This document shows, one piece after another, positions 35,161 to 44,406 of a stretch of DNA of 64,000 nt (positions within the stretch are counted from its first letter, which is position 1; every line of letters starts with the position of its first letter). Source of the DNA: Lishizhenia sp965656535 (GTDB lineage Bacteria; Bacteroidota; Bacteroidia; Flavobacteriales_D; Crocinitomicaceae); the NCBI GenBank assembly GCA_965656535.1, contig CBFHKX010000002.1, positions 124,001-188,000 on the forward strand, written 5' to 3'. The position numbers were made by a program, and so were the translations under genes. The notes under the pieces were generated by a model. The model was given only the letters and a program-made list of their open reading frames with translations, was not told the DNA's origin and made no database searches.

Positions 35161-36489
35161 TTAGTTCGGTAATAAATCGTATTCCAGTTGCATGTTACCA
35201 CTTGTTTTAAGTAACTCTAGATACAATTCTAATCTGCTATATAAATTATCGAGATAATTAATTGAAGCATTCGTATAATTATTCTTAAAGTTAATTAAGT
35301 CTATGCTGTTAATTGATCCATTTTGAAATTTGTCTTTGGCTAAATTGTATGCTTTTTTAGCGTAGATTATATTTTCTGAGGAAAGGTTGAGTAGTTTGTT
35401 TCTTACCTCATATAGGTTGAAGAGGTTGTTGGTGTTTACTTCTAATTGATTTTTTATTGCTTCTAAATTGAGCTCAGCAACCTCTGTCTGTATTTTTGCA
35501 ACTGCAACGGAGCGTTTGGTTTTCCAATTGTTAAAAAGGTTGTAGCGTAAGGAAACATTCGCAAAATAATTTACTTGTTCCGTGTTGGATTGAAAGGCAG
35601 GGTTACTTAGGTCTTCAACGCGTCCCCAAGATGGACTTAAACCTGCACCAATAGAAACTACGGGATATAAAAATGAGCGAGCATAGCGCGTATTTTCTTC
35701 TTGTAATTTTAAGTTAATGTATTGGTTTTTTAAGTTCTGGTTGTTGTTTTTTAATCCGTTTAAGATTGCGTTTCGTTTCAATGGATTTATCTCAACGGTT
35801 AAAGAGTCTGTTAGAGAAGGCAGTATATCATTTTCGTTGTTCGTATTCAGCAGAAGTAGTAGGTTTCGCTTTGCATTTTCAACGTTTACCTCTTGTTGGA
35901 TATAGTTGATAGAATCGGTGAGGAATTGGTTTTTAAATTGTAATACCTCCAAACTATTCGTTTGACCGTATTCTTCCTTTAACGAAATATACTTTAATCG
36001 TCTACTTGCGTTCTCTAATAATTCTGATATTAGTTTTAATTTTTCTTCCTGCAAAAGAATGGTATAATAGCTTTTTAATACATCTAACGTAGTATTTTCA
36101 ATTTCGAGCATCAGATTGCCGTTGCTTTGCTTCTCTAGTAGACCTAACCTTTCTTTTGAGATTTTAATTCCCATTCCCGAAAAGATGTTCCAATTTGCAT
36201 TTAATTGTGGGTTTAAATTTTGAGAAAGTAAGCGTGTTTGAATAAAACTTACTGGGTTGTTAGAATTATCTTGAATAGCATTACCAAGTGTAGCGTTCAA
36301 GGTAACCGTTGGAAATAGACCAGCCTCAGACCAAGTATTGTTTTTCGCAGCAATTTCTAATTGCTTCTCAGCCATTTGAATGCCAAAATTATTTTCTAGC
36401 GCAGTCTTTACAGCCTCAGCAGCTGATAATTGCTGTTGTGCAAAGCTTAAACTAGGAATGAGGAATAGTAAAAAAATGATTTTATACAT
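35161..36489 (-). CDS. TolC-family outer-membrane efflux channel
   Basis: 442 residues from ATG at 36489, which gives the signal peptide MYKIIFLLFLIPSLSFA; the frame is open for 30 further codons upstream, but these are polar and overlap the RND gene. Two repeated coiled-coil OEP domains (ALENNFGIQMAEKQLEIAAK in the first, LYEVRNKLLNLSSENIIYAK in the second). It forms the exit duct of the tripartite pump encoded just upstream, with a 2-bp gap. Confidence 0.88.
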   Translation of the reverse strand: MYKIIFLLFLIPSLSFAQQQLSAAEAVKTALENNFGIQMAEKQLEIAAKNNTWSEAGLFPTVTLNATLGNAIQDNSNNPVSFIQTRLLSQNLNPQLNANWNIFSGMGIKISKERLGLLEKQSNGNLMLEIENTTLDVLKSYYTILLQEEKLKLISELLENASRRLKYISLKEEYGQTNSLEVLQFKNQFLTDSINYIQQEVNVENAKRNLLLLLNTNNENDILPSLTDSLTVEINPLKRNAILNGLKNNNQNLKNQYINLKLQEENTRYARSFLYPVVSIGAGLSPSWGRVEDLSNPAFQSNTEQVNYFANVSLRYNLFNNWKTKRSVAVAKIQTEVAELNLEAIKNQLEVNTNNLFNLYEVRNKLLNLSSENIIYAKKAYNLAKDKFQNGSINSIDLINFKNNYTNASINYLDNLYSRLELYLELLKTSGNMQLEYDLLPN

Positions 36490-36491
36490 GG

Positions 36492-39400
36492 TTAAAGTTC
36501 TTTTTCTTGTATCTGTTTTTGTTGTACGAGTATGGTTTCTATCTCTTCGTGAGACTTTTTGTTTCCTGTCCATAACCAAGACAATAAGCGCTTAAAGTCA
36601 TTTCCAAACAAAATGGCTGCCGGAAAGAATCCTAATATGAAAAGGGTTCCAAATAAAACACCAAATGCAATTGATACTGCCATTGGAATTAAAAATTGTG
36701 CTTGCATACTTGTTTCTGCGATTAAAGGCAAAAGACCTGCAACAGTGGTTATTGTTGTAAGTAAAATTGGTCTAAATCTACTTACAGCTGCATCATAGGC
36801 TGCTTTTTTAGAAGATTTTCCTTCTAGTAAAAGTTGGTTGTATCTGTCTAGAAATACAACGGCATCATTAATTAACACACCGAGTAGAGCAATCATGCCA
36901 AACGCACTTAATAAAGATACAGGTAAACCAACAATACCATGACCTAAAATAGACCCAGCAATACCAGCAGGGATTACCAACATAATTAAGAGCGACTGAT
37001 ATAAAGAGCTAAAATGAAGCGCTATTATTATTATCATTACAACAAGAACAATAAGAGTCATAGATTGCATTGAGCTACCTGTTTTCTGACTTCTTTCAAA
37101 TTGTCCTCTTTTGGTGAAGCTTACTTCGGGGTAGATACTTGTAATTTTTGGAATAACTTCCTCTGAAAGGCGCGTGTTAAAAACGGCAACACTATCAGGA
37201 TAGTTAGACTTTGCATCCACTTTAATTTCACGTTGGCCATCTCTACGTTTTAAACTTTCTGGACCTCTACCAATATTGAACTTAGCAATGCTAGAAAGCG
37301 GAATGGCAGTTCCTTGTAGCGTTTTGATGCGCATATTTCGTAAATCTGAGAGTGCATTTCTATCTTCTTTCGGATACCTTACCCAAATTTTAACTTCGTC
37401 TGTACCAATAATGATACGTTGTGCTTCTCTACCAAAGAAGCCGTTTCTTATTTGGCTAATTACTTGCGCCTTTCCAATTCCATAAATATCCGCTTGAGGA
37501 AGTAATTCTAGGTAAACCTCCTTTCTACCGGGAGGCATGTTGTCTTTGATATTCGTTACTCCTTTAATCTTTTCAAGTTCGCTTCTAAACATGTTTTTAG
37601 CAGCAATTAAGTCTTTTTCTTCTGTAGACGAGATTCCGAATTCTATATCTGCACCAAAACGGCCAAAGCTACCGATGAATAGTTCGTTTGCTAATTTTCC
37701 GACAGCTTGTTTTTCTAACCTGCGGGCTATTCTATTCATTAAGGTATCTACAGGGTATTTTGTGTTTTCGGCTTTGTAATATACGTTGAGCATACCTGCA
37801 TGATTACCAACCTGCCCTATATTCATAGTAGCACCTACATTGCTGGTATAGTAAGAAAGCATATTGTCTCCAGTTTCTTCAATTATTTGCTGGTTTTCTT
37901 CTATTAAAACTTGAGAAGCCGTAGTAATAAAATTTTCTGTTTGCATCTTGTTGTCTCCTGGCACGTAAGCAACCTCAACGTTAAAAAAATCGGGTGGTAT
38001 ATTTGGAAAAAAAGTAAAGCCAATTTTTCCTTTTGATAAAAAAACAAAAGTAGAAACTGTAAATAGGAGAGGAATGAAAACCATCAATCTATACCTCCAT
38101 TTTTCTCCTAGTATTCCGTTTACAATATCGGCAAAAATAACATCTCTTGCGTACCGAATAAATTGATTAGTGCCTTTCATTACTTTTGCTTCAATGGGCG
38201 AATTGCTGTAACCGAAGTAAAATGCAACTGCTCCCATTACAAGTAATGCAAAAGGGAAGAGTACTCCTGAAATACTAAAATCTTCTAAAAATAAGAAGGT
38301 GCTCGCATAGATAATAATTAATCCCACTAACATAATAACTAAACCGATAAAAACGGATAATGTAGGTTTTTTCTTATCACTTAAAATCTTCTTACTGGCC
38401 AAGTGAGAAGGCAGTATGAAAAAAGCTTCGAATAGAGAAAATGCTAAACAGGCGATAACTACAAAGGCCATCTCTCGCATAATTTCCAATCCTTCTACAA
38501 ATAGTAAAACAGAAAATGCAACAATTGTGGTTACTACCGATGTGAAAACAGAAGGCAGTACTTCCATTGTACCATCGATTGCTGCTTTTGAAGCAGGCTT
38601 ACCTTTTTCGAAATGAGCATAAATATTTTCTGCAATAACAATTCCATCATCTACCAATATTCCTACCACTAAAATCATCCCGAAAAGAGAAATCATGTTG
38701 ATGGTCATGCCATACCAATAACCAAGTATGAACATACCCAAAAAAGAAAAAGGAATACCAAAAGCTACCCAAGCACTTAATTTGATGTTAAGGAAAAGTC
38801 CGAGCGCCAATAGAACAAGGATAAGACCGAATAGACCGTTTTCTGTTAGTAAGTCAATTCTATCACTCAACAGCGAATTGAACTCGTAAAACACCTCGAA
38901 ACTAAAGGTCGGATTATTTTTATTAAATTCATTTTTAAAGGCATAAAGTGCTTCTGTAATCGCAGTTATGTCTTCATCTGTGGTTTTTTCTATCTGAAGT
39001 GAAATAGAAGGTTTTCCGTTAAACTTAGCTTCTTCTGATCCTTCTGAAAAGCCAAGTTCTACATCTGCAACATCTTTAATTCTTAATGATTCTCCATTGG
39101 TTAGCGTTCGAATTACAAATTCGCCAATTTCTTGTGGAGATGTTTCTCTGTTGTTTGCTCGGATGCTCATTTCTTGGCTTCCACCACGTATAATTCCAGC
39201 TGTAACATCGTTGTTTAATAAGGCTACAGCTTGTGCAATAACCTCCATATTGATGTTGTATCGTAGCATATCATTTTCGCGTACGTTTATGCTTATCTCT
39301 TTTTCTGGAAATCCTTGTTTTGTTATTTGAGTAATAACTTTGGTATTTAAAAGAGCTTGTTCAACTTCATTTGCTTTCTCGGCAAGAGCGGTTCGTGGAA

Positions 39401-39854
39401 TGCTTGGGTCTTTTGCAGTTAATCCTACAAAGGCTACAACGCTAGCCATTCCTCCTGTTTTCAGGCGTGTGATAGTAGGTTTATTCGCTCCTTCAGGAAA
39501 ACTATTGATAGAGTTTACCGCGTTTTCAACATCGCTAAGTAACTCATTCATATCTGCATCTTTATAGGCTTGGATAGAAATTTGAGCAAAATTTTCTTGC
39601 GAGTTTGCATCTATGTATTCTATATCTTTTAATCCTTTGACTGCCTGTTCCACTTTTATGGTAACACCATCTTCCATTTCTTGTGGAGAAGCTCCTGGAT
39701 AAAAAACAGAAACGACAATTTTTGCTGGGTCAATTTCAGGAAAAAAAGATCGGTTTAAGCTAGAGATGGACCAAAAACCAAACATGAGCACCACAACAAT
39801 AAAAGCATTGGTCCAGATTGGTCTTTTTATAAAAAAGTTAATTACGTTTCTCAT
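36492..39854 (-). CDS. RND-family efflux transporter
   Basis: 1120 residues with the full AcrB-type layout: N-terminal helix (RPIWTNAFIVVVLMFGFWSI), two large periplasmic loops and 12 membrane helices. ILVVGILVDDGIVIAENIYA carries the Asp pair of the proton relay, and GVLINDAVVFLDRYNQLLLE is the matching helix in the second half. Pumps drugs, lipids or other compounds out by proton antiport. Its middle region contains two extra hydrophobic segments (about residues 500-550), making it longer than the usual 1,040. Between the adaptor (3 bp away) and TolC genes. Substrate unknown. Confidence 0.9.
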   Translation of the reverse strand: MRNVINFFIKRPIWTNAFIVVVLMFGFWSISSLNRSFFPEIDPAKIVVSVFYPGASPQEMEDGVTIKVEQAVKGLKDIEYIDANSQENFAQISIQAYKDADMNELLSDVENAVNSINSFPEGANKPTITRLKTGGMASVVAFVGLTAKDPSIPRTALAEKANEVEQALLNTKVITQITKQGFPEKEISINVRENDMLRYNINMEVIAQAVALLNNDVTAGIIRGGSQEMSIRANNRETSPQEIGEFVIRTLTNGESLRIKDVADVELGFSEGSEEAKFNGKPSISLQIEKTTDEDITAITEALYAFKNEFNKNNPTFSFEVFYEFNSLLSDRIDLLTENGLFGLILVLLALGLFLNIKLSAWVAFGIPFSFLGMFILGYWYGMTINMISLFGMILVVGILVDDGIVIAENIYAHFEKGKPASKAAIDGTMEVLPSVFTSVVTTIVAFSVLLFVEGLEIMREMAFVVIACLAFSLFEAFFILPSHLASKKILSDKKKPTLSVFIGLVIMLVGLIIIYASTFLFLEDFSISGVLFPFALLVMGAVAFYFGYSNSPIEAKVMKGTNQFIRYARDVIFADIVNGILGEKWRYRLMVFIPLLFTVSTFVFLSKGKIGFTFFPNIPPDFFNVEVAYVPGDNKMQTENFITTASQVLIEENQQIIEETGDNMLSYYTSNVGATMNIGQVGNHAGMLNVYYKAENTKYPVDTLMNRIARRLEKQAVGKLANELFIGSFGRFGADIEFGISSTEEKDLIAAKNMFRSELEKIKGVTNIKDNMPPGRKEVYLELLPQADIYGIGKAQVISQIRNGFFGREAQRIIIGTDEVKIWVRYPKEDRNALSDLRNMRIKTLQGTAIPLSSIAKFNIGRGPESLKRRDGQREIKVDAKSNYPDSVAVFNTRLSEEVIPKITSIYPEVSFTKRGQFERSQKTGSSMQSMTLIVLVVMIIIIALHFSSLYQSLLIMLVIPAGIAGSILGHGIVGLPVSLLSAFGMIALLGVLINDAVVFLDRYNQLLLEGKSSKKAAYDAAVSRFRPILLTTITTVAGLLPLIAETSMQAQFLIPMAVSIAFGVLFGTLFILGFFPAAILFGNDFKRLLSWLWTGNKKSHEEIETILVQQKQIQEKEL

Positions 39855-39857
39855 AAC

Positions 39858-40973
39858 TTATTTTTCTACACCTTTATAAATGAGTGAATCGATAATGTTT
39901 GCGACAGGGGATAAAACAACTTTCATGTTATCTTCTAAACCATAGACATAAACGGAGTCACTATTTTTCCCTGATAGATACACCTTTTTACTTTCAATCT
40001 TATTATTGTTTACGTACTGCACTTTATTTTTTAGTACAGCTGCCATTGGAAGTGCTACGGTTTCTTTCGTTACATCCGTTTCTGTAATTAGATTCACAAA
40101 ATCCCCTTGATAAACGGTATACCCTTTGTTTAGCTCAATTGAAAAATAAGCATCTACACTCTGTGTACTTTGGTTTAGTAGGTCGGATATTCTTTTAAGC
40201 TTTCCTACACCAATATACGCTCCAGCAGGATTTGAGAAATTAAGAGATTTGGCGTTTTTAAAGGTCTCTATGTCTTCTTTTTGAATAGGTACAGTAACCT
40301 CGTAATCATTTGTTTTTACTATTGTAGCGATACGTGTACCGGGAGAAACAAGAGATCCAGGCTCTGCGTAAACATTTAAAACGCTACCCGAAAAAGGAGC
40401 GATATAAAAGTATTTATCGAGTCTTGCTTCTTGAGATTTGATGGCGTAATACTCACTTAATATATTTTTACTGCTAATAAATCGTTTTTCTTTATTTGAA
40501 TTAAAGTTGGGGATTTTAGGTAGTTCATTACTTTCATTGATTGAGAGCGCAAAAGACTCCCATTTTTCAAATTGATCAGAAAAATCTACATTTAAATCTG
40601 GAAGAATAGCTGTAATAAGAGACGCAAAGGCAGTTCTTCTAGAAAAGATAGAGTAGAGCTGCTCTATTCTTTCAACACTGTAAAGTAAGTCTCCTTTTTT
40701 AAAATTTACTCCAGGTTTAAGCGTTTTATTTCCAGGGTTTAATTTACCTTGAACTTCAAAAACAACATCTAACTGTAGGTTAGGAGTAATTTGTCCATAT
40801 GCTTCAAGTCGTTCTGTACGTTGAATATTCATTGCATTTAAAACGGGTACATAAACCACTTTTTCTGTTGGCTTTACAGGTTTAGTTTTTGCTTCGTTTT
40901 TTAAAATTGGTATGTAAATAAGTCCGAGTAATAATAAAATAACTCCGGCGATAACGAATTGTCTTAATTTCAT
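39858..40973 (-). CDS. Membrane fusion (periplasmic adaptor) protein of the RND pump
   Basis: 371 residues: one N-terminal membrane anchor (about 6-24), then HlyD/AcrA-type barrel-sandwich, short hairpin and beta-barrel domains. The lipoyl-like half motif is seen in YIAPFSGSVLNVYAEPGSLV, with the other half near EVQGKLNPGNKTLKPGVNF. It bridges the RND pump and TolC. First gene of the operon; no repressor gene is adjacent. Confidence 0.87.
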   Translation of the reverse strand: MKLRQFVIAGVILLLLGLIYIPILKNEAKTKPVKPTEKVVYVPVLNAMNIQRTERLEAYGQITPNLQLDVVFEVQGKLNPGNKTLKPGVNFKKGDLLYSVERIEQLYSIFSRRTAFASLITAILPDLNVDFSDQFEKWESFALSINESNELPKIPNFNSNKEKRFISSKNILSEYYAIKSQEARLDKYFYIAPFSGSVLNVYAEPGSLVSPGTRIATIVKTNDYEVTVPIQKEDIETFKNAKSLNFSNPAGAYIGVGKLKRISDLLNQSTQSVDAYFSIELNKGYTVYQGDFVNLITETDVTKETVALPMAAVLKNKVQYVNNNKIESKKVYLSGKNSDSVYVYGLEDNMKVVLSPVANIIDSLIYKGVEK

Positions 40974-41178
40974 GTTTTTATTATGCTTTGTAACCGTTAA
41001 ACATATTGGCGAAAATAAAGTTTAAAATTTTCAGAACAATACGAATTATTTTAAAAGGTCTAAAAGTAGTTTTGATTATGAGTTTATTAACAGAAAAACA
41101 CACTTTGGTATTTTAGTTTGTTGATAACTTCGTTAATAACGAAAAATGCACATACTGTTAAATATCTCTACTGAGGCT

Positions 41179-41186
41179 TAACTTTG
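41179..41186 (+). promoter_or_regulatory. Candidate -7 element deciding the start of the next gene
   Basis: TAACTTTG matches TAnnTTTG and ends 1 bp before an in-frame ATG at 41188. Transcription would begin near 41192, so that ATG cannot be used if this promoter is real; ATG at 41206 or 41215 would be the start. Confidence 0.4.
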
Positions 41187-41205
41187 TATGAGAACACCAA
41201 TCATT

Positions 41206-41757
41206 ATGCAAGGAATGTTAAAGACAATTTTCAAAAGAAAACTATCCGATAATCAGTTAGCTAACGTTTTCGTAAATGCTATGTTAGAAGTAATAGATAA
41301 AGGGTTTGTTGAAGTTGCAGCTTTAATAAAAGAAGATCCAGCATTTGTAAGTGTGCCAAATATAAGTGAGACGAACGACGGACATTTTACTATGATTGTT
41401 ATTGTTGGAAACCTTAACTTATTGGAAGACAGTTTTGATGCCGTTCAGTCTACGCGTTTAGAGGACATAATAAGTGCTAAGTTTGCAGAGATATTTGAAA
41501 TGTCTGAAGGTGATTTTTATACGCATTTAGAAGCCTACAAAAGTTTTATGGGTAAGGTTAATCATCCTTCTAAAAACGTACTCTACTCAATGTCTAAAGC
41601 TATGTTTCACAAGTATCGTTTAAACGAATATCAAGACGAGTACTTTAGAAATATGCAGTGTCCGAATCCTTTGTTTTTAAAGAGAATGGATGAGGTTATG
41701 CAGAATTTCATTTGGAATTGGGAAGCCTTTTTCAAGCGATACAAAATGGTGGGATAA
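41206..41757 (+). CDS. Conserved hypothetical protein
   Basis: 183 residues from ATG at 41206 (180 from 41215; 189 from 41188, see the promoter entry). Cytosolic, mostly helical with a short beta part around HFTMIVIVGNLNLLEDSF. No signal peptide or membrane segment. I do not recognise a named domain. The conserved-looking aromatic C-terminus (NFIWNWEAFFKRY) and sound codon use suggest a real gene. Divergent from the RND operon and not obviously part of it. Confidence 0.65.
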   Translation: MQGMLKTIFKRKLSDNQLANVFVNAMLEVIDKGFVEVAALIKEDPAFVSVPNISETNDGHFTMIVIVGNLNLLEDSFDAVQSTRLEDIISAKFAEIFEMSEGDFYTHLEAYKSFMGKVNHPSKNVLYSMSKAMFHKYRLNEYQDEYFRNMQCPNPLFLKRMDEVMQNFIWNWEAFFKRYKMVG

Positions 41758-41784
41758 AAAAAGCCCAATCTTACGATTGAGCTT
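41756..41784 (-). terminator. Terminator-like hairpin with its T run on the minus strand
   Basis: 10-bp stem (arms 41761-41770 and 41775-41784). Read on the minus strand it has a G-U pair and a following run of seven T; on the plus strand it has an A-C mismatch and no T run. No minus-strand protein gene ends here. It may end a small RNA or be a worn bidirectional terminator of the upstream plus-strand gene. Confidence 0.45.
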
Positions 41785-42115
41785 AGTGTCCGTAGACAAA
41801 TAAAAACCAAAAACAAACGAAAATGAAACAAATTCGTTTTACTACGTTGTAAATTTACGAATAGATAGCGCACTAAATTTTGAAATAATGTTATGCGTAC
41901 ATTCAATTGATTGAATGGTTCTATATCATTATTAAACGGTTGAGATTTAAAAACGGTATATTTTAGTTTCGATTGATAACTTATAAGTTGTTGATAATAC
42001 AAGAATTATTTGTGTTTAAACGAGTAGTTTACGCTGTGCGTGCACAGCTCTGTTTAAGCCAAAGAGTTATGACTTGCTAATTAATGAGTAGATGAGCATT
42101 TAATTTATAATAGAT
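41785..42115. other. Intergenic region, 331 bp
   Basis: AT-rich, no supported gene. It holds an inverted repeat ATTCAAT-TG-ATTGAAT near 41905-41920 and a GC-richer perfect palindromic arm pair GCTGTGC/GCACAGC at 42034-42049 ahead of murQ, which could be an operator or a leader hairpin. No TAnnTTTG element was found on either strand. Confidence 0.5.
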
Positions 42116-42922
42116 ATGAGTAATCGGATTACAGAATCAGACAGTTTATATGATCATTTGGATCAAATGTCTACACTAGATTTATTAAAGAATATTAATA
42201 ACGAAGATCAAAAAGTAGCACATGCGGTAGAATTGTTACTACCTATTATTCAATTATTTGTTGATGAATTATATGAAAAGATGGAAGCTGGTGGACGTCT
42301 TTTTTATATCGGTGCAGGTACCAGTGGTAGATTAGGAGTTGTAGATGCATCTGAGTGTCCGCCAACTTTTGGAGTATCATCAGACCTAGTGATTGGAATT
42401 ATTGCAGGTGGAGATACCGCAATACGTTCTGCTGTTGAGTTTGCAGAAGACGATGAAAACCAAGCTTGGAAAGATTTGCAGGAGTATAATTTTTCAGATA
42501 GAGACACGTTGGTAGGTATTGCTGCCTCGGGAAGTACTCCGTATGTGTTAGGAGGAATAAAAAAAGCAAACGAAATTGGTGCATTAACGGCTGGAGTAAC
42601 TTCTAATCCGGGAAGTGAATTAAGTGCCTTAGCCAAATTTGGAATAGTACCCGAAGTTGGACCCGAGTTTGTAACCGGAAGTACAAGAATGAAATCTGGA
42701 ACTGCTCAAAAGTTGGTGTTAAACATGATTTCGACCTCCGTTATGGTTAAGCTTGGAAAAGTGAAGGGCAACAAAATGGTAGACATGCAATTGAGTAATG
42801 ATAAATTGGTGGATAGAGGAACAAGAATGGTGATGAAAAATTTAGGAATTGAATATGCAGAAGCCAATGAATTGTTATTGAAGTATGGCAGTGTAAGAAA
42901 AGCAAGCGAGTCTCGGAAATAA
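42116..42922 (+). CDS. murQ: N-acetylmuramic acid 6-phosphate etherase
   Basis: 268 residues with one SIS domain. Cleaves the lactyl ether of MurNAc-6-P to GlcNAc-6-P in cell-wall recycling. Signatures: FYIGAGTSGRLGVVDASECP with the catalytic-type Glu, then GIAASGSTPYVLGG and PEFVTGSTRMKSGTAQKLVL. It is shorter than the roughly 300-residue E. coli enzyme because the C-terminal helical extension is missing, a common form in Bacteroidota. No AnmK or sugar transporter gene is adjacent; a murein endopeptidase-like lipoprotein lies 0.3 kb away on the other strand. Confidence 0.93.
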   Translation: MSNRITESDSLYDHLDQMSTLDLLKNINNEDQKVAHAVELLLPIIQLFVDELYEKMEAGGRLFYIGAGTSGRLGVVDASECPPTFGVSSDLVIGIIAGGDTAIRSAVEFAEDDENQAWKDLQEYNFSDRDTLVGIAASGSTPYVLGGIKKANEIGALTAGVTSNPGSELSALAKFGIVPEVGPEFVTGSTRMKSGTAQKLVLNMISTSVMVKLGKVKGNKMVDMQLSNDKLVDRGTRMVMKNLGIEYAEANELLLKYGSVRKASESRK

Positions 42923-42950
42923 AAAAAGCGCAACCTTTCGATTGCGCTTT
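42921..42950. terminator. Terminator between murQ and the cold-shock gene
   Basis: 9-bp stem (AAAGCGCAA at 42925-42933, TTGCGCTTT at 42942-42950). The longer T run is on the minus strand, so it mainly ends the cold-shock gene, but it can serve both convergent genes. Confidence 0.75.
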
Positions 42951-42968
42951 AATAAAAAAATATTATTC

Positions 42969-43160
42969 TTAGTTCACTTTTACGTTCACTGCATTTAATC
43001 CTTTTTTACCTTCAGTAACTTCGTACTCAACGTTGTCTCCTTCGCGGATCTCGTCGATTAATCCACTTACGTGAACGAAATACTCTTGTTTTGTTTCTTC
43101 GTCTATAATGAAACCAAAACCTTTCGTTTCATTAAAGAACTTTACTGTTCCTTTTTGCAT
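42969..43160 (-). CDS. cspA: Cold-shock domain protein
   Basis: 63 residues, a single OB-fold cold-shock domain with RNP1 (KGFGFI) and RNP2-type (YFVHVSGL) motifs. Single-stranded RNA/DNA-binding chaperone. Own transcription unit; whether it is cold-induced cannot be told. Confidence 0.95.
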   Translation of the reverse strand: MQKGTVKFFNETKGFGFIIDEETKQEYFVHVSGLIDEIREGDNVEYEVTEGKKGLNAVNVKVN

Positions 43161-43227
43161 TTTGTAAAATATTAATTACTCAAAGTTAATGAAAATCCAA
43201 ACCGTTTTACAAAAAAGTTAAAAATAT

Positions 43228-44013
43228 CTACAGTTTTTCAAAATCAACGTGGTAGTGTTCGTCGTGTAAAATGTTAATTAATTTGCTTAAGTTTTTAGTG
43301 ATATAGATATTTTGTGCTTTCACTTTTTTACCGGATGGAGTAGTGTACAGTTCATCTTTTAATTCTTTCATTAAAATTACTTTACTTATTCTGTAGCCTT
43401 TTTTTCTGGCATTTTTATCTAATAAAAGAAGGTGTTGTGCAATTTTCTCAAAATCAATGGTTACTGTTGTGTCTTCTTTCCATTGTCCCTTATCATTAAA
43501 CTGAAGTAAATAATGTTGCGCACCTAGATTATCTAAATCATAATATCTTTTGCCATTTTTATTTTTAGGAACCATAAAATCTATGCTTAGTCCGTTCTGA
43601 TGTGTTCTGTGCGGTTTTATTTCTCCACCGTGTTTATTACTGCACTCCATTATGCAAAAGTGATCATTGCGGTAGAGGTTTTTCATTTCTTTATAGGTTG
43701 CTAAAACAACGTCTTTTATTACGCTATTAACAAACCCTCTGTTTGCTAAATAACTGGTTGTATCAAAATATGAGAAGTTCGATCCTTTAAAAGGAATTAT
43801 TGCTCCATTTTTTAATTTCCCGTTAGAAACAGTGCCAATAGAAGTACTTTTTCTACTGTGATTTTCCTTCTCAAAATGTTTGATTATGGATGAGTCTACA
43901 ATTTTAGTTTTGAGCTCAACGCTTGGTATTTCTGCTTCTGTTTTATCGTTTTTAGATTGGGAGCAAGAAAAAAGAGTTACGATTAGTATTAGGGAGGTGA
44001 ATAAATATTTCAT
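43228..44013 (-). CDS. MepA-like murein endopeptidase lipoprotein
   Basis: 261 residues from ATG at 44013, giving a lipoprotein signal (LILIVTLFSC); ten more codons upstream are open but spoil it. The C-terminal half resembles penicillin-insensitive murein endopeptidase (LAS fold): GGEIKPHRTHQNGLSIDFMV supplies the His...Asp zinc ligands and DEHYHVDF at the end the HxH. It would cut peptidoglycan cross-links in the periplasm. Homology to MepA is moderate but the zinc motif order fits. Close to murQ, though in opposite orientation. Confidence 0.75.
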   Translation of the reverse strand: MKYLFTSLILIVTLFSCSQSKNDKTEAEIPSVELKTKIVDSSIIKHFEKENHSRKSTSIGTVSNGKLKNGAIIPFKGSNFSYFDTTSYLANRGFVNSVIKDVVLATYKEMKNLYRNDHFCIMECSNKHGGEIKPHRTHQNGLSIDFMVPKNKNGKRYYDLDNLGAQHYLLQFNDKGQWKEDTTVTIDFEKIAQHLLLLDKNARKKGYRISKVILMKELKDELYTTPSGKKVKAQNIYITKNLSKLINILHDEHYHVDFEKL

Positions 44014-44348
44014 GATTGAAAGATAGGTAAAGTACCAGAACACCAGTGTTAAGAAATGCTAATGTAAGTAAGAGCGCGAAATAAATTTTTGATTATTGTT
44101 CGTAAATCACGTACTTGCTTCGTAGTGTTTGACTTCGATACTTCTGACTGAGGTCAGAAACTCAGTCCGCAGATTTTCTTAATAAGCGTTTTTTTTGAGC
44201 TATTGCCATGCAATCGCAGTATCCGTTACTGTAGGTTAGAAATTGTACTATCGCTTGCTCAAAGTAGTTTTTTCATAAACTTTTTACTGTCTTAAAAATT
44301 TAACATATCAAAGTCTAGCTGTCTAGGTATCTAAAAATCTAAGTGTCT
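44014..44348. other. Intergenic region, 335 bp
   Basis: No gene. It contains the dispersed repeat at 44131-44177 and, at about 44315-44355, a run of degenerate 8-10 bp units built on TCTAA/GTCTA just upstream of the pnp terminator on the plus strand. The rest is AT-rich. Confidence 0.5.
44131..44177 (+). repeat. Dispersed repeat, copy A
   Basis: 47-bp unit starting GACTTCGATAC and ending ACTCAGTCCGCAGATTTT (last 18 bases). An inverted copy lies at 51080-51127 with matching ends and a different centre. Inside copy A, GACTGAG (44146-44152) and CTCAGTC (44161-44167) can form a hairpin. Confidence 0.7.
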
Positions 44349-44382
44349 AAAAAACTCCCAACCGATGTACATCAATTGGGAG
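44349..44382 (-). terminator. Terminator of pnp
   Basis: 14-bp imperfect stem with G-U pairs (arms 44355-44368 and 44369-44382) followed by six T on the minus strand. Confidence 0.7.
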
Positions 44383-44406
44383 CTTGTTTTATAAATAAAG
44401 AAATTG

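Noticed and set aside
36490..36579. N-terminal 30-codon extension of the TolC-like gene
   Set aside because: Polar Arg/Thr/Lys stretch that would bury the signal peptide and overlaps the RND gene; the ATG at 36489 gives a normal signal.
41823..41852. Nine-codon frame (MKQIRFTTL) before murQ
   Set aside because: Too short to support, almost 270 bp from murQ, no hairpin logic linking it to the gene.
41631..42002. 123-codon minus-strand frame
   Set aside because: Half overlaps the hypothetical gene on the plus strand, no start signals, and it crosses the terminator-like hairpin at 41756-41784.
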